From the NCBI GenBank assembly GCA_945919795.1, contig CAMEJJ010000002.1, positions 186,001-250,000 of the forward strand: a stretch of DNA of 64,000 nt, read 5' to 3'. A program made the position numbers and the translations under genes. Under the pieces are notes generated by a model. It was not told the DNA's origin, ran no database searches, and saw only the letters and a program-made list of their open reading frames with translations. Origin of the DNA: an uncultured Lachnospiraceae bacterium (GTDB lineage: Bacteria > Bacillota > Clostridia > Lachnospirales > Lachnospiraceae). Shown in pieces: positions 1 to 8,872 of this stretch; the stretch's first letter is position 1, and every line of letters begins with the position of its first letter.

Positions 1-270
1 GCCCAAACCGCATAACGTTGTCGATTTGGAATGCGTGGCTGAACAAGTTGTAGGCCCAATTCGCATAACAGAGTTGATTTGGTATGACGTGCCGCAAGAA
101 GTTATAGGTCCAAATCTCATATCAATGTCGATTTGGTATGACGTGCCTGAACAAGTTGTAGGTCCAAGCCGCATAACAGTGTCAATTTGGAATAACTTGT
201 CGCAAGAAGTTGTAGGCCCAAAACAAAAAACAAATTAGATTTGGAATGATTAGTCATAAGAACATGCAGA
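1..270. repeat. 54-bp imperfect tandem repeat, about 4-5 units
   Basis: Units begin with GGCCCAA or GGTCCAA at 53, 107, 161 and 215, exactly 54 bp apart; a further unit runs off the left window edge and is one base shorter. Each unit carries an imperfect inverted repeat of the CCAAATC/GATTTGG type. Because 54 is a multiple of three, both strands stay open across several units (plus strand: an 18-residue repeat around GP..IT..IWYDVP; minus strand: around LDLQLVQARHTKSTL). No ribosome site or start supports translation on either strand, so I call it a DNA repeat and not a gene. The last unit decays after about 250. Positions 270-438 hold nothing else apart from the terminator at 366-396. Confidence 0.8.
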
Positions 271-365
271 CACAGTACAAAAAATGATAATGGAGTAGTA
301 ATCATATAAACGAAGTGAGCATATACAGTAAAAAATGAAGAATCAAGTGATGATGCAACGGCATT

Positions 366-396
366 ATAAAAGGACATCCAAATAGAATGCCCTTTT
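366..396 (-). terminator. Terminator of the solute-binding lipoprotein gene
   Basis: Read on the minus strand, the arms at 385-395 and 369-379 form an 11-bp stem with two G-U pairs and a 5-nt loop, followed by UUUUAUAAU. On the plus strand the same arms contain A-C mismatches, so the hairpin is specific to the minus strand. It lies about 40 bp after the stop of the gene at 439-1494 and shows that this gene ends its transcript here, with no permease or ATPase gene following. Confidence 0.75.
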
Positions 397-438
397 ATAC
401 TTAATAATCCTATTTAATTGCAATGCAGTTTGATAAAA

Positions 439-1494
439 TTACTCTTCTGTTTCAATTGCAACGTAGTCAGAAGGAACTGTAATTCCTAAAGTTTCACAGT
501 TAGATACATTGTATTCTTTTGTAAACTTAGGAGCATATTCGATCGGCATAGTAGCAATATCTTCACCATTTAATACTTTGATACCCATCTTACCTGTTGC
601 ATATCCTAAATCATAGTAATCAATGGATAATGTTGCAATACCGCATCCGGAGCAAATACCTTCTTCGCCTGCAACAACGGGAACACCTGCAGGAAGACAG
701 ATATTCTGGATGATTTCTGTATTTGATGCAACAGTGTTATCTGTGGGAACATAAATAACGTCTGATTCATTTGCTGCTGTTGTTACTACAGTTGCTAAAT
801 CGTTTGAATCAGAGAATGCATAATAAGTACATGTATATCCCATTTCTTCCAGATAGCCTTTGATTGTATCAACCTGGTACTGTGAGTTAGCTTCTGCAGA
901 GCAGTATAATAATCCAACGTTTTTAGCATCCGGGCAAAGCTCATGTAACATATCAGCCTGACCATCTAAGGGTGCTAAATCTGAAGTACCGGAAATATTT
1001 CCGCCAACTGTTCCATCAAAGTCTGATAAATCAAGACCGGTTGCATAATCAGTTACAGAAGTACCAAGTACAGGAATTGTATCGGTACCGGCCTGAGCTG
1101 CCTGTAATGCAGGAGTTGCATTTGCTAAAATCAAATTAACATTGTTTGATACAAAGCTGTTGATGATAGTAGAACAGGTATTGGAATCACCCTGTGCATT
1201 TTGTTCATCAAATACGACTGCATCTCCGAATTCTTCTGTTAATGCATCTTTAAATCCCTGTGTAGCTGCATCTAAAGCAGGATGCTGAACCAACTGACAA
1301 ATACCAACTGTATAAGTAGTACCTTCTGTTGTTTCTGTTGTTTCTGCTGTCTCTTCTACTTCTGCAGTTTCTTCTGTTTCAGTTACTTCTGTTGTTTCAG
1401 TAGATTCTGTAGAAGTTGTCTCTGTAGAACCACAACCAACCAGTAATGAAGCAGCCATAACACCTGCTAAAAGCATTGCTGTCAATTTTTTCAT
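439..1494 (-). CDS. ABC transporter substrate-binding lipoprotein (TrpX-like, PF04392 type)
   Basis: A 351-residue lipoprotein. Residues 1-20 form a signal peptide ending in a lipobox with Cys21 (LLVGC), so the protein should be anchored to the outer face of the membrane. A linker of about 40 residues made almost only of Thr, Glu, Ser and Val follows. The rest is a two-lobed periplasmic-binding fold resembling the ABC_sub_bind/TrpX family (TVGICQLVQHPALD near residue 61; GLLYCSAEANS in the second lobe). Family members usually bind amino acids or small organic ligands and sit beside a permease and an ATPase; neither is present here. It has its own promoter and terminator. The ribosome site GGAGG precedes the ATG. 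Ligand unknown. Confidence 0.85.
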   Translation of the reverse strand: MKKLTAMLLAGVMAASLLVGCGSTETTSTESTETTEVTETEETAEVEETAETTETTEGTTYTVGICQLVQHPALDAATQGFKDALTEEFGDAVVFDEQNAQGDSNTCSTIINSFVSNNVNLILANATPALQAAQAGTDTIPVLGTSVTDYATGLDLSDFDGTVGGNISGTSDLAPLDGQADMLHELCPDAKNVGLLYCSAEANSQYQVDTIKGYLEEMGYTCTYYAFSDSNDLATVVTTAANESDVIYVPTDNTVASNTEIIQNICLPAGVPVVAGEEGICSGCGIATLSIDYYDLGYATGKMGIKVLNGEDIATMPIEYAPKFTKEYNVSNCETLGITVPSDYVAIETEE

Positions 1495-1555
1495 AACTTT
1501 TCCTCCATTTTTACTTTGTTAAAAAACTAGTCTGACAAAATCATATTTCGAAAAA

Positions 1556-1584
1556 AATATACAACACTTAACGTTCATCGTCAA
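1556..1584 (-). promoter_or_regulatory. Sigma-A-type promoter of the lipoprotein gene
   Basis: On the minus strand, TTGACG (1579-1584), a 17-nt spacer and TATATT (1556-1561). It lies about 60 bp upstream of the start codon at 1494, giving a leader of about 55 nt that ends in the GGAGG ribosome site. Confidence 0.7.
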
Positions 1585-1663
1585 TAGTTTTTTCCGTAGG
1601 AAAATTTGAAAAAAATATGAAAAAATCAAGAAAAAACAATAATCATACTGAAAAATCAACCCT

Positions 1664-2332
1664 TTAAATTAACTGTGTAATCTTACTTTCATGCTTGTAA
1701 ACAGAGTTTTCGTCAACCCATCCACGGATTGAATTTAACGGATAAATTCTGGTATTTTTACCAATTACTGTACCGGGATTCAATACGCAATTGCATCCCA
1801 CCTGTACACCATCTCCGATAATGGCACCCAGTTTTCTCATATCGGTTTCCAAAGAACCTAAAGGAAAATGAATCTCAACGTTTCGCTTATCATTTTTGAT
1901 GTTTGAAGTAATTGCACCGGCACCAAGATGGGACTTATAACCTAAAATACTGTCTCCTACATAATTAAAATGTGGTGCTTCTACTTCATCAAAAAGGAGA
2001 CTGTTTTTGACTTCACAGGAATTACCAACAACGGTTCCCTTGCCAACAATTACATTTCCCCTAATAAAAGCACAATGTCTGATTTCAGCATTAGAATCAA
2101 TGATGCAGGGTCCTGTAATACTTGCAGTCGGTGCAACCTTTGCTGATCTGGCAATCCAGACATTTTCTGATACCTGTTCAAATTCATCAGCCGGCAACAT
2201 TGGTCCCAACACCTGAATAAACGATTCTAAGCGCGGAAGCACTTCCCACGGATAGTCAACCCCATCAAACAAAGGTGCAGCCAGTGTTTTATTGAGGTCA
2301 AAATATTTTTTGATACTAAACATTTCCAACAT
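1664..2332 (-). CDS. Left-handed beta-helix (hexapeptide repeat) protein, GlmU/nucleotidyltransferase-related
   Basis: 222 residues. From about residue 65 the protein is a run of hexapeptide repeats (ASITGPCIIDSNAEIRHCAF, then VIVGKG, VVGNSC), the signature of the left-handed beta-helix fold of GlmU C-terminal domains and related acyltransferases. The N-terminal 60 residues match the short helical cap seen in such proteins but no nucleotidyltransferase domain is present, so it cannot be a full GlmU. Similar proteins in Clostridia are often labelled UDP-N-acetylglucosamine pyrophosphorylase by transfer; that activity is not supported here. It is probably a sugar-nucleotide-related acyltransferase or binding protein. 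A GGAG ribosome site (AGAAGGAGAATAGG) precedes the ATG. Confidence 0.7.
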   Translation of the reverse strand: MLEMFSIKKYFDLNKTLAAPLFDGVDYPWEVLPRLESFIQVLGPMLPADEFEQVSENVWIARSAKVAPTASITGPCIIDSNAEIRHCAFIRGNVIVGKGTVVGNSCEVKNSLLFDEVEAPHFNYVGDSILGYKSHLGAGAITSNIKNDKRNVEIHFPLGSLETDMRKLGAIIGDGVQVGCNCVLNPGTVIGKNTRIYPLNSIRGWVDENSVYKHESKITQLI

Positions 2333-2364
2333 AACCTATTCTCCTTCTCATTTTTTATAATATT

Positions 2365-2457
2365 ATGATACCTACGGATTGTATCGCTCTTTTGCTCCCA
2401 CAATCTAAAAACTTGCAAGATTCGCCCTGATCCGGTTACTATCCGGCATCATATCAT
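2365..2457 (+). repeat. Copy A of the ATGATACC dispersed intergenic repeat
   Basis: Starts ATGATACCTACGGATTG, then follows the same order as the copies at 18846 and 28353: a hairpin opening with GGATTG and closing with CAATC, then TTCGCCCTGATCCGG, ending CATCATATCAT. It is about 93 bp, AT-rich at its ends, and its last bases include the stop codon of topB. Divergent from the other copies but alignable through most of its length. Confidence 0.65.
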
Positions 2458-4547
2458 TTATTGGTTTTTGCTTTTCCACCCTTGCCTGATGTAGATGAAT
2501 AAAAGCTTTTCACATAAGGCGTACATTGATTTAGATACGCCCTGTTATCATATTTTTTCACATAATCCGTCCGTCGGTTTATGAAGCCTTTGAGTTTATC
2601 CATATACTCCTCAGATGAAATCTCACCATTTGCAACCTGGGTCAGACCTTTTTCCCAACTGGCAGTCAAAGTAGGTTCTAACATGGATTTAATGGAACAT
2701 TTTACCACTTCATAAATCAGTTCCCCCATACAGGTCGGCGTAATAATCTGCGTTTTTTTATTCAGATTTAAATAATCAATAGCAACCAGTTTTTTTAAAA
2801 TCTCAGCTCTGGTGGCTGACGTACCGATTCCACTTCCTTTTATCAGTTCACGAAGTTCTTCTTCTTCAATCAGCTGACCTGCATTTTCCATTGCCAAAAT
2901 CAGCGAACCGGAATTGTAACGCTTAGGAGGCGATGTTTCGCCTTCCTTAATCTCAAATTTTGTCACCGGAATTTCATCGCCTTTTTTCACTCCCGATAAC
3001 AGAGCAAAAAATTCCGGCTCAATTTTTGTTTCCTTGTTTTCTTTTGAATCCGTATCATCACCTTTATCTGATATCGCATTTCCATCCTGTCCGCTCTTCT
3101 CAGCCGAAGCATCTTTTTTCTTTAAAAATGAATACTCCGTTACTGCAAGATATCCTTTGGATACCTGTACTTTAAAGTTGGAAAAGAAGGATTCGTTGAG
3201 ACATTGCATTGTCAGAGAAATCTTCTCATATTCAGCCGGTGGATAAAAGATACTTAAAAATCTGCCACAAATCAACTCATATACCTTAGCCGATGTAGGA
3301 TGAAGACCGGATAACACATTCAAGCCCTGTCCTGTCGGGATAATGGCATAGTGATCGGTAATCATCTTGTCATTAACATACTTTGTTTTGGCAATATTCA
3401 CATAAGACTTCTTATCCAGTACATAAAGAGCTTTCTCTGCCATAGGTGCATAATTGGTAAGCCCTTTGATATTTTTATATATTTCCTTGGCTACGGCAGT
3501 AGATAAAACCCTCGCATCCGTACGTGGATATGTCGTCAATTTCTTTTCATATAATTCCTGCGCAATCCTTAAGGTCTCATCCGGACTGATTTTAAATAAA
3601 CGGGAACAATCATTCTGCAATTCAGCCAGATTATATAATAAAGGCGGATTTTTCTTTTCTTTTTTCTTTTCGATCCGCTTTACGGTCATAGTATTACAAG
3701 GACTGCATTTTGCAATCAACTCACGGGCATTTTCTTCTTTTTTAAACCCATTTTCCTTGTACAAAAGCGGAGAATTGTAGTAATCGGAACCCTCAACCGC
3801 CTTCCACTCTCCTTCAAATTCCTTTTCGGAAAGATTTAAGGTGGCTACGACACGATAAAACGGTGTCTTATCAAAGTGTCTGATTTCACGTTCCCTGTCA
3901 ACAACCATGCCAAGCACACAGGTCATAACTCTTCCGACCGAAATCACGGCATTTTTATCCATTGCCAACGCATGTTTTACAAAATCTCCGTATTTTAAAG
4001 TAAGCAAGCGGGAAAAATTGATTCCCATTAAATAATCTTCTTTTGCCCGTAAATATGCCGAATCACTTAAATGATCATATTCCGAAAGATCTTTTGCTTC
4101 CCGGATACCCCTTAAAATTTCTTCTTCCGTCTGCGAATCAATCCAAACTCTTTTTCGCGTTTTCCCCTGTACATGGGCTTCCTGTTCAACCAGACGATAA
4201 ATATATTCTCCTTCGCGTCCGGAGTCGGTACAAACATAGATAGAGGAAACATCTTCTCTGTTTAATAAGCCACTGACAATAGAAAACTGAGCTTTTACAT
4301 TATCAATTACATGATATTTAAACTGATCATTCGGTGGAAAAAAAGGCAGTGTTCCCATGGTCCACCGTTTCAAACTTTCATCGTATGCATCAGGATAGCT
4401 CATGGTAACCAGATGTCCGACACACCATGTCACAATACAATGCTCCGATTCCATATAGCCGTTCGTAGAACGCATCGGTTCTTTTAATGCTTTTGCAAAT
4501 TCCTTTGCAACACTGGGTTTTTCCGCAATAAATAGATTTTTACCCAT
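2454..4547 (-). CDS. topB: DNA topoisomerase III
   Basis: 697-residue type IA topoisomerase that relaxes negatively supercoiled DNA and decatenates replication intermediates. Seen: an N-terminal TOPRIM domain (LFIAEKPSVAKEFAKAL; acidic motif TDSGREGE near residue 108, of the Gly variant common in Firmicutes TopB), the central type IA domain with the catalytic tyrosine in TTYPRTDARVLS (about residue 345), and the region GSGIGTSATRAEILKKL. A charged insert rich in Asp, Lys and Ser lies near 500-520. There is no C-terminal zinc finger, as expected for TopB. The stop codon lies inside repeat copy A. The AAA ATPase gene ends 14 bp upstream, so the two may be cotranscribed. Confidence 0.95.
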   Translation of the reverse strand: MGKNLFIAEKPSVAKEFAKALKEPMRSTNGYMESEHCIVTWCVGHLVTMSYPDAYDESLKRWTMGTLPFFPPNDQFKYHVIDNVKAQFSIVSGLLNREDVSSIYVCTDSGREGEYIYRLVEQEAHVQGKTRKRVWIDSQTEEEILRGIREAKDLSEYDHLSDSAYLRAKEDYLMGINFSRLLTLKYGDFVKHALAMDKNAVISVGRVMTCVLGMVVDREREIRHFDKTPFYRVVATLNLSEKEFEGEWKAVEGSDYYNSPLLYKENGFKKEENARELIAKCSPCNTMTVKRIEKKKEKKNPPLLYNLAELQNDCSRLFKISPDETLRIAQELYEKKLTTYPRTDARVLSTAVAKEIYKNIKGLTNYAPMAEKALYVLDKKSYVNIAKTKYVNDKMITDHYAIIPTGQGLNVLSGLHPTSAKVYELICGRFLSIFYPPAEYEKISLTMQCLNESFFSNFKVQVSKGYLAVTEYSFLKKKDASAEKSGQDGNAISDKGDDTDSKENKETKIEPEFFALLSGVKKGDEIPVTKFEIKEGETSPPKRYNSGSLILAMENAGQLIEEEELRELIKGSGIGTSATRAEILKKLVAIDYLNLNKKTQIITPTCMGELIYEVVKCSIKSMLEPTLTASWEKGLTQVANGEISSEEYMDKLKGFINRRTDYVKKYDNRAYLNQCTPYVKSFYSSTSGKGGKAKTNK

Positions 4548-4561
4548 AAAACTTCCTTTCT

Positions 4562-5866
4562 TTAAAACTGCTCCAAAATATCTGCAAAAGAAAGTAAGTG
4601 TATATTCTTTTTCATACGTGCCTCCAACGTAAGCTTTTCATCAAAGTCTCGAAAAGACACAATATAATATTCTTTCTCTCTCATCTTTGCCTCATCGGCT
4701 GCCTGAATCAGACGTTCGTAATCCTCATATGTCATCATCATTTTCAGCTCATCACATAATACAACATGATAAACAGCATGTTTTTTCCACACGAACGGAA
4801 TCTGATTCTTTTTCCCCAAAAAACAATCCGAAGATGTTTTATCCGCCGGATCTAAAATTCCCTGCAGATAAAAATATTCTTTAACAATCTCTTTTAAATA
4901 TTTACCACAATATGCCAACAATTCATCTTTTATGATTTTATCATAAAAAGACTTTCCATCCATCTGTAAAAGGTAATCTTCATTGTAATAAATGAATTTA
5001 AACCAAAATGCAGTAAAATGACAGGAAATATCATAAATCCCCTTCTGACTGTTGTCATGACCAACACAGTCAATGGAATAAATCTTATTAATCTGTTCCT
5101 GCTCCATTAAGGTCTTCAGATAAACACTGATTTTCGCACGGGAAAATCCGGTAATACGAAACAAATCATTTAACTTCGTATTGCCATTCGCCATACACAA
5201 TAAAATTGTATCATATACACCACTTTCACGCAAACCGGTCATACAATAAGAATAGCCGACCTGACGCAAATATGATTTGGAAGATAGAATATTTTCAATC
5301 ATATTTTCTTCCACCGACAGCTCGGGATCAAAGTAATTCCACAATCCCGGAACACCACCAAATATGGCATACATAATAAATAAATTTGCACGATTATAGT
5401 TTTGATAGATCTGACATATATTCTGAAATGACAATGGCTTTATTTTATAAAATCCACTGATGGATGCGACACTACGACCAAAGGCCTTAACCATGGATGT
5501 TTCCACCCAATTAACTTCTGATGATACTAAAACAATTAAAACCTTTTCGTCTTTCAGCAATTGTAATAAAACCGGCATAAACTCATCACATTTTGCAAAT
5601 TCCTGAAATTCATCAACAATCAAAATCTTTTTTGTTTCTGAAGCTTTATTCTTGAGTTTGTCAATTTCCTGAATAAACCCTTCCAGCATCCATTCTTTTA
5701 CAATCGGTTTCACAAGAAAATAAGAATAGGTTCGATTTTTGCAAAAATCCAGCAAAAACGATGTTTTACCCATGAATTTCTGTCCGTAAAACACCACCAT
5801 CTGACTGCCATCACGGTTCATATAGTCTTCAAAGTATGTATATTCCCGATTACGACCAACTAACAT
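4562..5866 (-). CDS. AAA ATPase, ATPase_2/DUF234 type
   Basis: 434 residues. Walker A is GQKFMGKTS (about 28-36) and Walker B with its flank is KILIVDEFQE (about 82-91), followed by a sensor-like LIVLVSSEVNW. Residues 220-260 resemble a winged helix (LNDLFRITGFSRAKISVYLKTL), and the C-terminal part resembles the DUF234 nuclease-like module. This is the architecture of the archaeal-type ATPase_2 family, widespread in anaerobes and of unknown cellular role. The DUF234 part retains acidic residues, but I cannot judge whether it is an active nuclease. It lies between a GGDEF/EAL gene and topB, with 22-bp and 14-bp gaps. Confidence 0.8.
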   Translation of the reverse strand: MLVGRNREYTYFEDYMNRDGSQMVVFYGQKFMGKTSFLLDFCKNRTYSYFLVKPIVKEWMLEGFIQEIDKLKNKASETKKILIVDEFQEFAKCDEFMPVLLQLLKDEKVLIVLVSSEVNWVETSMVKAFGRSVASISGFYKIKPLSFQNICQIYQNYNRANLFIMYAIFGGVPGLWNYFDPELSVEENMIENILSSKSYLRQVGYSYCMTGLRESGVYDTILLCMANGNTKLNDLFRITGFSRAKISVYLKTLMEQEQINKIYSIDCVGHDNSQKGIYDISCHFTAFWFKFIYYNEDYLLQMDGKSFYDKIIKDELLAYCGKYLKEIVKEYFYLQGILDPADKTSSDCFLGKKNQIPFVWKKHAVYHVVLCDELKMMMTYEDYERLIQAADEAKMREKEYYIVSFRDFDEKLTLEARMKKNIHLLSFADILEQF

Positions 5867-5888
5867 AAATACCTCTTAATCATCTGTA

Positions 5889-7607
5889 CTATCCATTATG
5901 TTCCATCAACATAACCAGTTCATCTTCCGGCATAGGTTTACCCAGTAGAAATCCCTGAATATTATCGCATTCAATTTTTTTCAGATATTCAAATTGTTCT
6001 TTGGTTTCCACACCTTCGGCAACTGTTTCATAACCAAGTTTTTTTACCATGGAAACAATCGATTCTGTAATGACCTGTGTACTTTCATCATCGATAACCG
6101 TATCGATAAAGGATTTATCAATTTTTAAGGTATCAATTGGCAAGCCCTTCAAATAAGAAAGGGATGAAAAACCGGTTCCAAAATCATCTAATGAAATTTT
6201 GATTCCATAATCTTTAATCACATGCAGTTTTTCTACCACCTGATCAAAATCATCAATCAAAACACTTTCTGTGATTTCCAACTCAATATCCTTGGGATTA
6301 ACCTGAAACTTTTCCAATAAATCAAATAAATTATTTACAAAATCCGGACGTTTGTACTGTAGCGCGGAAATATTTAAGGATAATACCATATTGCAATCAT
6401 ACTTTTTCCGCCATTCTGCATATTTTTTGATTCCTTCTTCCAAAACCCAGCTTCCGATTGGAATAATCAATCCGCTTTTTTCTGCCAGTGGGATAAAACA
6501 GCCGGGACTAATCATCTTCCCGTTTTCATCCTTCCAACGAATCAAGGCTTCCACGCCGCGCAAATCTCCGGATTTGGAATCATATTGAGGCTGATAATAT
6601 AAAACAAACCGATTCATGGAAATCGCTTCTTTTAGTCTGTTTTCCAAATTCACATTATCCAGGAAATCTTTATAAATCGGAGCCTCGAAATATTTTAACT
6701 GGTTCGTTCCAAGTTCTTTGGCACGAAACATGACAACTTCTGCACAATTAATCAATTCCAGACTGTTTGTTGCCGTTTCCGGATACTCTGCAACACCCGC
6801 ACACAAAGTGATATATATTTCATGTCCACCAAGCAGGCGGAAAGGCTTTTCCAGTCTCTTTAAAACCTGTGTAAAAATATAATCCACACTATGATTACCA
6901 ATCGGATTTTTAATGGCCATATAAAAGGTATCATCATTGACATGTGCCGCAATCATTCTGTCATCCAGCATATCTCTTATGAATAGACCAAAAGACTGTA
7001 CCAGTTCATCTCCGGCTACCAGCCCTAAGCCATCATTAATCTTTTTAAAATCATCAAAATCCAGACACATAACGGCAATGGATTCATTATCACTTTCCGC
7101 ATTACGGATCCATTCACTTAATACGCGCACAAAATAATTGCGGTTAAATAAGCCGGTCAATGTATCATAATAGGCCATATACTGTAATTCTTCATTCTGT
7201 TTTTTCGATTTCGAAATATCCCTGATACGAACAACCTTTTCTATCGGACTTCCATCCTGATAAATAATGGTACATTCAAATTCCAGCCACTTATCTTTTC
7301 CTTCCAGCTTGCACTCTAAGGAATCATTCTCTTTATGAGTTCTTTCAAAAAACAAAAGCTTTTGTAAGTCATTTTTATAACCATCTTCCACTGTCTCGAT
7401 GATTTTAATCAGTTCGCTTTCATTTGAAATAGTAAAATCAAAAAAACTTGACCAGTTGCCTAAAACACTAAGACTTTTCTTTAAAAAATCAACATAAATA
7501 AAAGCATTTCTGGAGGTAGAACAAACCAATTGATACATTTTCTCTTTGCTGTCTAAATGTTGGATAACAGACTGAGCCATGTCCAATTGAAACTGTAAAT
7601 CGTTCAT
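5889..7607 (-). CDS. GGDEF-EAL protein, probable cyclic-di-GMP phosphodiesterase
   Basis: 572 residues, no membrane segment. The N-terminal 130 residues look like a PAS-type sensor. A GGDEF domain begins at YYDTLTGLFNRNYF, but its signature is degenerate (VNDDT replaces GGDEF, in AAHVNDDTFYMAI), so diguanylate cyclase activity is unlikely. The EAL domain keeps its key motifs: EALIRW, NISALQ, EITESVL, DDFGTGFSSLSYLK and the terminal EGVET and QGFLLGKPMP. It therefore should cleave cyclic-di-GMP, with the GGDEF part perhaps acting as a GTP sensor, as known for other hybrid proteins. It lies 48 bp downstream of asd. Confidence 0.9.
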   Translation of the reverse strand: MNDLQFQLDMAQSVIQHLDSKEKMYQLVCSTSRNAFIYVDFLKKSLSVLGNWSSFFDFTISNESELIKIIETVEDGYKNDLQKLLFFERTHKENDSLECKLEGKDKWLEFECTIIYQDGSPIEKVVRIRDISKSKKQNEELQYMAYYDTLTGLFNRNYFVRVLSEWIRNAESDNESIAVMCLDFDDFKKINDGLGLVAGDELVQSFGLFIRDMLDDRMIAAHVNDDTFYMAIKNPIGNHSVDYIFTQVLKRLEKPFRLLGGHEIYITLCAGVAEYPETATNSLELINCAEVVMFRAKELGTNQLKYFEAPIYKDFLDNVNLENRLKEAISMNRFVLYYQPQYDSKSGDLRGVEALIRWKDENGKMISPGCFIPLAEKSGLIIPIGSWVLEEGIKKYAEWRKKYDCNMVLSLNISALQYKRPDFVNNLFDLLEKFQVNPKDIELEITESVLIDDFDQVVEKLHVIKDYGIKISLDDFGTGFSSLSYLKGLPIDTLKIDKSFIDTVIDDESTQVITESIVSMVKKLGYETVAEGVETKEQFEYLKKIECDNIQGFLLGKPMPEDELVMLMEHNG

Positions 7608-7654
7608 AAAATATACCCCCGAAATGCTTTTCTGATTAAATCAATTTAAGAATT

Positions 7655-8740
7655 CTACTTTTTATTAATAAAACCTTTTGCTTTTAATAATTCCGCACAA
7701 AGTACGGCACCGCCTGCAGCTCCTCTTACTGTATTATGGGAAAGGCCTACAAACTTGTAATCATAAATGGTATCTTCACGTAAACGTCCGATTGAGATTC
7801 CCATACCTTTTTCATAGTCTACATCAGCCTGAACCTGCGGTCTGTTATCTTCTTCCATATAGCGGATGAACTGCTTCGGTGCAGAAGGCAGCTCCAACTC
7901 CTGAGGAAGACCGCTGAAAGTTACTAACTTTTCAATCAACTGTTCCTTGGTCGGTTTCTTTCTGAATTTTACAAATACTGCAGCAGTATGTCCGTTTAAT
8001 ACAGGGACACGAATACACTGGCAGGAAATCTTAGGCTCAGTTGCCGGTACAATTTCACCATTTTCAACCTTACCATAAATTCTTAACGGCTCTTTTTCAC
8101 TCTTTTCTTCCTCACCGCCGATGTAAGGAATGATATTTTCAACCATTTCCGGCCAGTCTTTAAAGGTCTTGCCGGCACCGGAAATTGCCTGATAAGTTGT
8201 TGCAATTACTTCATAAGGCTCAAACTCTCTCCATGCATATAATACAGGTGCATAACTCTGGATGGAGCAATTGGGTTTTACGGCAACAAAACCTTTGGTT
8301 GTTCCAAGACGTTTCTTTTGTGCTTCAATAACATCCGTGTGATCAGGGTTGATTTCCGGAATAATCATAGGAACATCCGGTGTCCATCTGTGTGCAGAGT
8401 TATTGGAAACAACAGGTGTTTCAGTCTTTGCATAAGCATCTTCGATTGCTCTAATTTCTTCTTTCGTCATGTCAACGGCAGAAAAAACAAAATCAACCTC
8501 AGCAGCAACTGCCTCAACCTCGTTTACATTTTTAACAATCAGCTTTTTCACAGCTTCCGGCATAGGTGTTGTCATTTTCCATCTGTCACCAACTGCCTCT
8601 TCATATGTCTTTCCGGCACTTCTCGGACTTGCCGCAATTGTTGTTACCTCAAACCATGGATGATTTTCCAACAGAGAAATAAATCTCTGACCAACCATAC
8701 CGGTTCCACCTAAAATACCGACTTTTAATTTTTCACTCAT
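7655..8740 (-). CDS. asd: Aspartate-semialdehyde dehydrogenase
   Basis: 361 residues. Catalyses NADPH-dependent reduction of aspartyl phosphate to aspartate semialdehyde, the branch point to lysine, threonine, methionine and diaminopimelate. The N-terminal Rossmann motif is GILGGTGMVGQRF. The catalytic Cys lies in KPNCSIQSYAP (about residue 158) and the substrate-binding segment is SGAGKTFKDWPEM. The longer form with RVPVLNGHTAAVFVKFRKKP belongs to the archaeal/fungal-like ASADH branch, which is common in Clostridia. A GAGGAG ribosome site precedes the ATG. Confidence 0.95.
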   Translation of the reverse strand: MSEKLKVGILGGTGMVGQRFISLLENHPWFEVTTIAASPRSAGKTYEEAVGDRWKMTTPMPEAVKKLIVKNVNEVEAVAAEVDFVFSAVDMTKEEIRAIEDAYAKTETPVVSNNSAHRWTPDVPMIIPEINPDHTDVIEAQKKRLGTTKGFVAVKPNCSIQSYAPVLYAWREFEPYEVIATTYQAISGAGKTFKDWPEMVENIIPYIGGEEEKSEKEPLRIYGKVENGEIVPATEPKISCQCIRVPVLNGHTAAVFVKFRKKPTKEQLIEKLVTFSGLPQELELPSAPKQFIRYMEEDNRPQVQADVDYEKGMGISIGRLREDTIYDYKFVGLSHNTVRGAAGGAVLCAELLKAKGFINKK

Positions 8741-8872
8741 TTTTTCTAATCTCCTCGTATCATATAATTATATTTTGGACAATTGCAAAATACTTTTACA
8801 GTAGATTCAAATAATCATGGATATCTATGCTACTGTTTTAGAAATGTGCAATTGTAAATAATAACAAAATCT

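Noticed and set aside
26-238. Plus-strand open frame of 70 codons with 18-residue repeats
   Set aside because: Follows the 54-bp DNA repeat; no ribosome site, and the frame stays open on both strands only because the period is a multiple of three.
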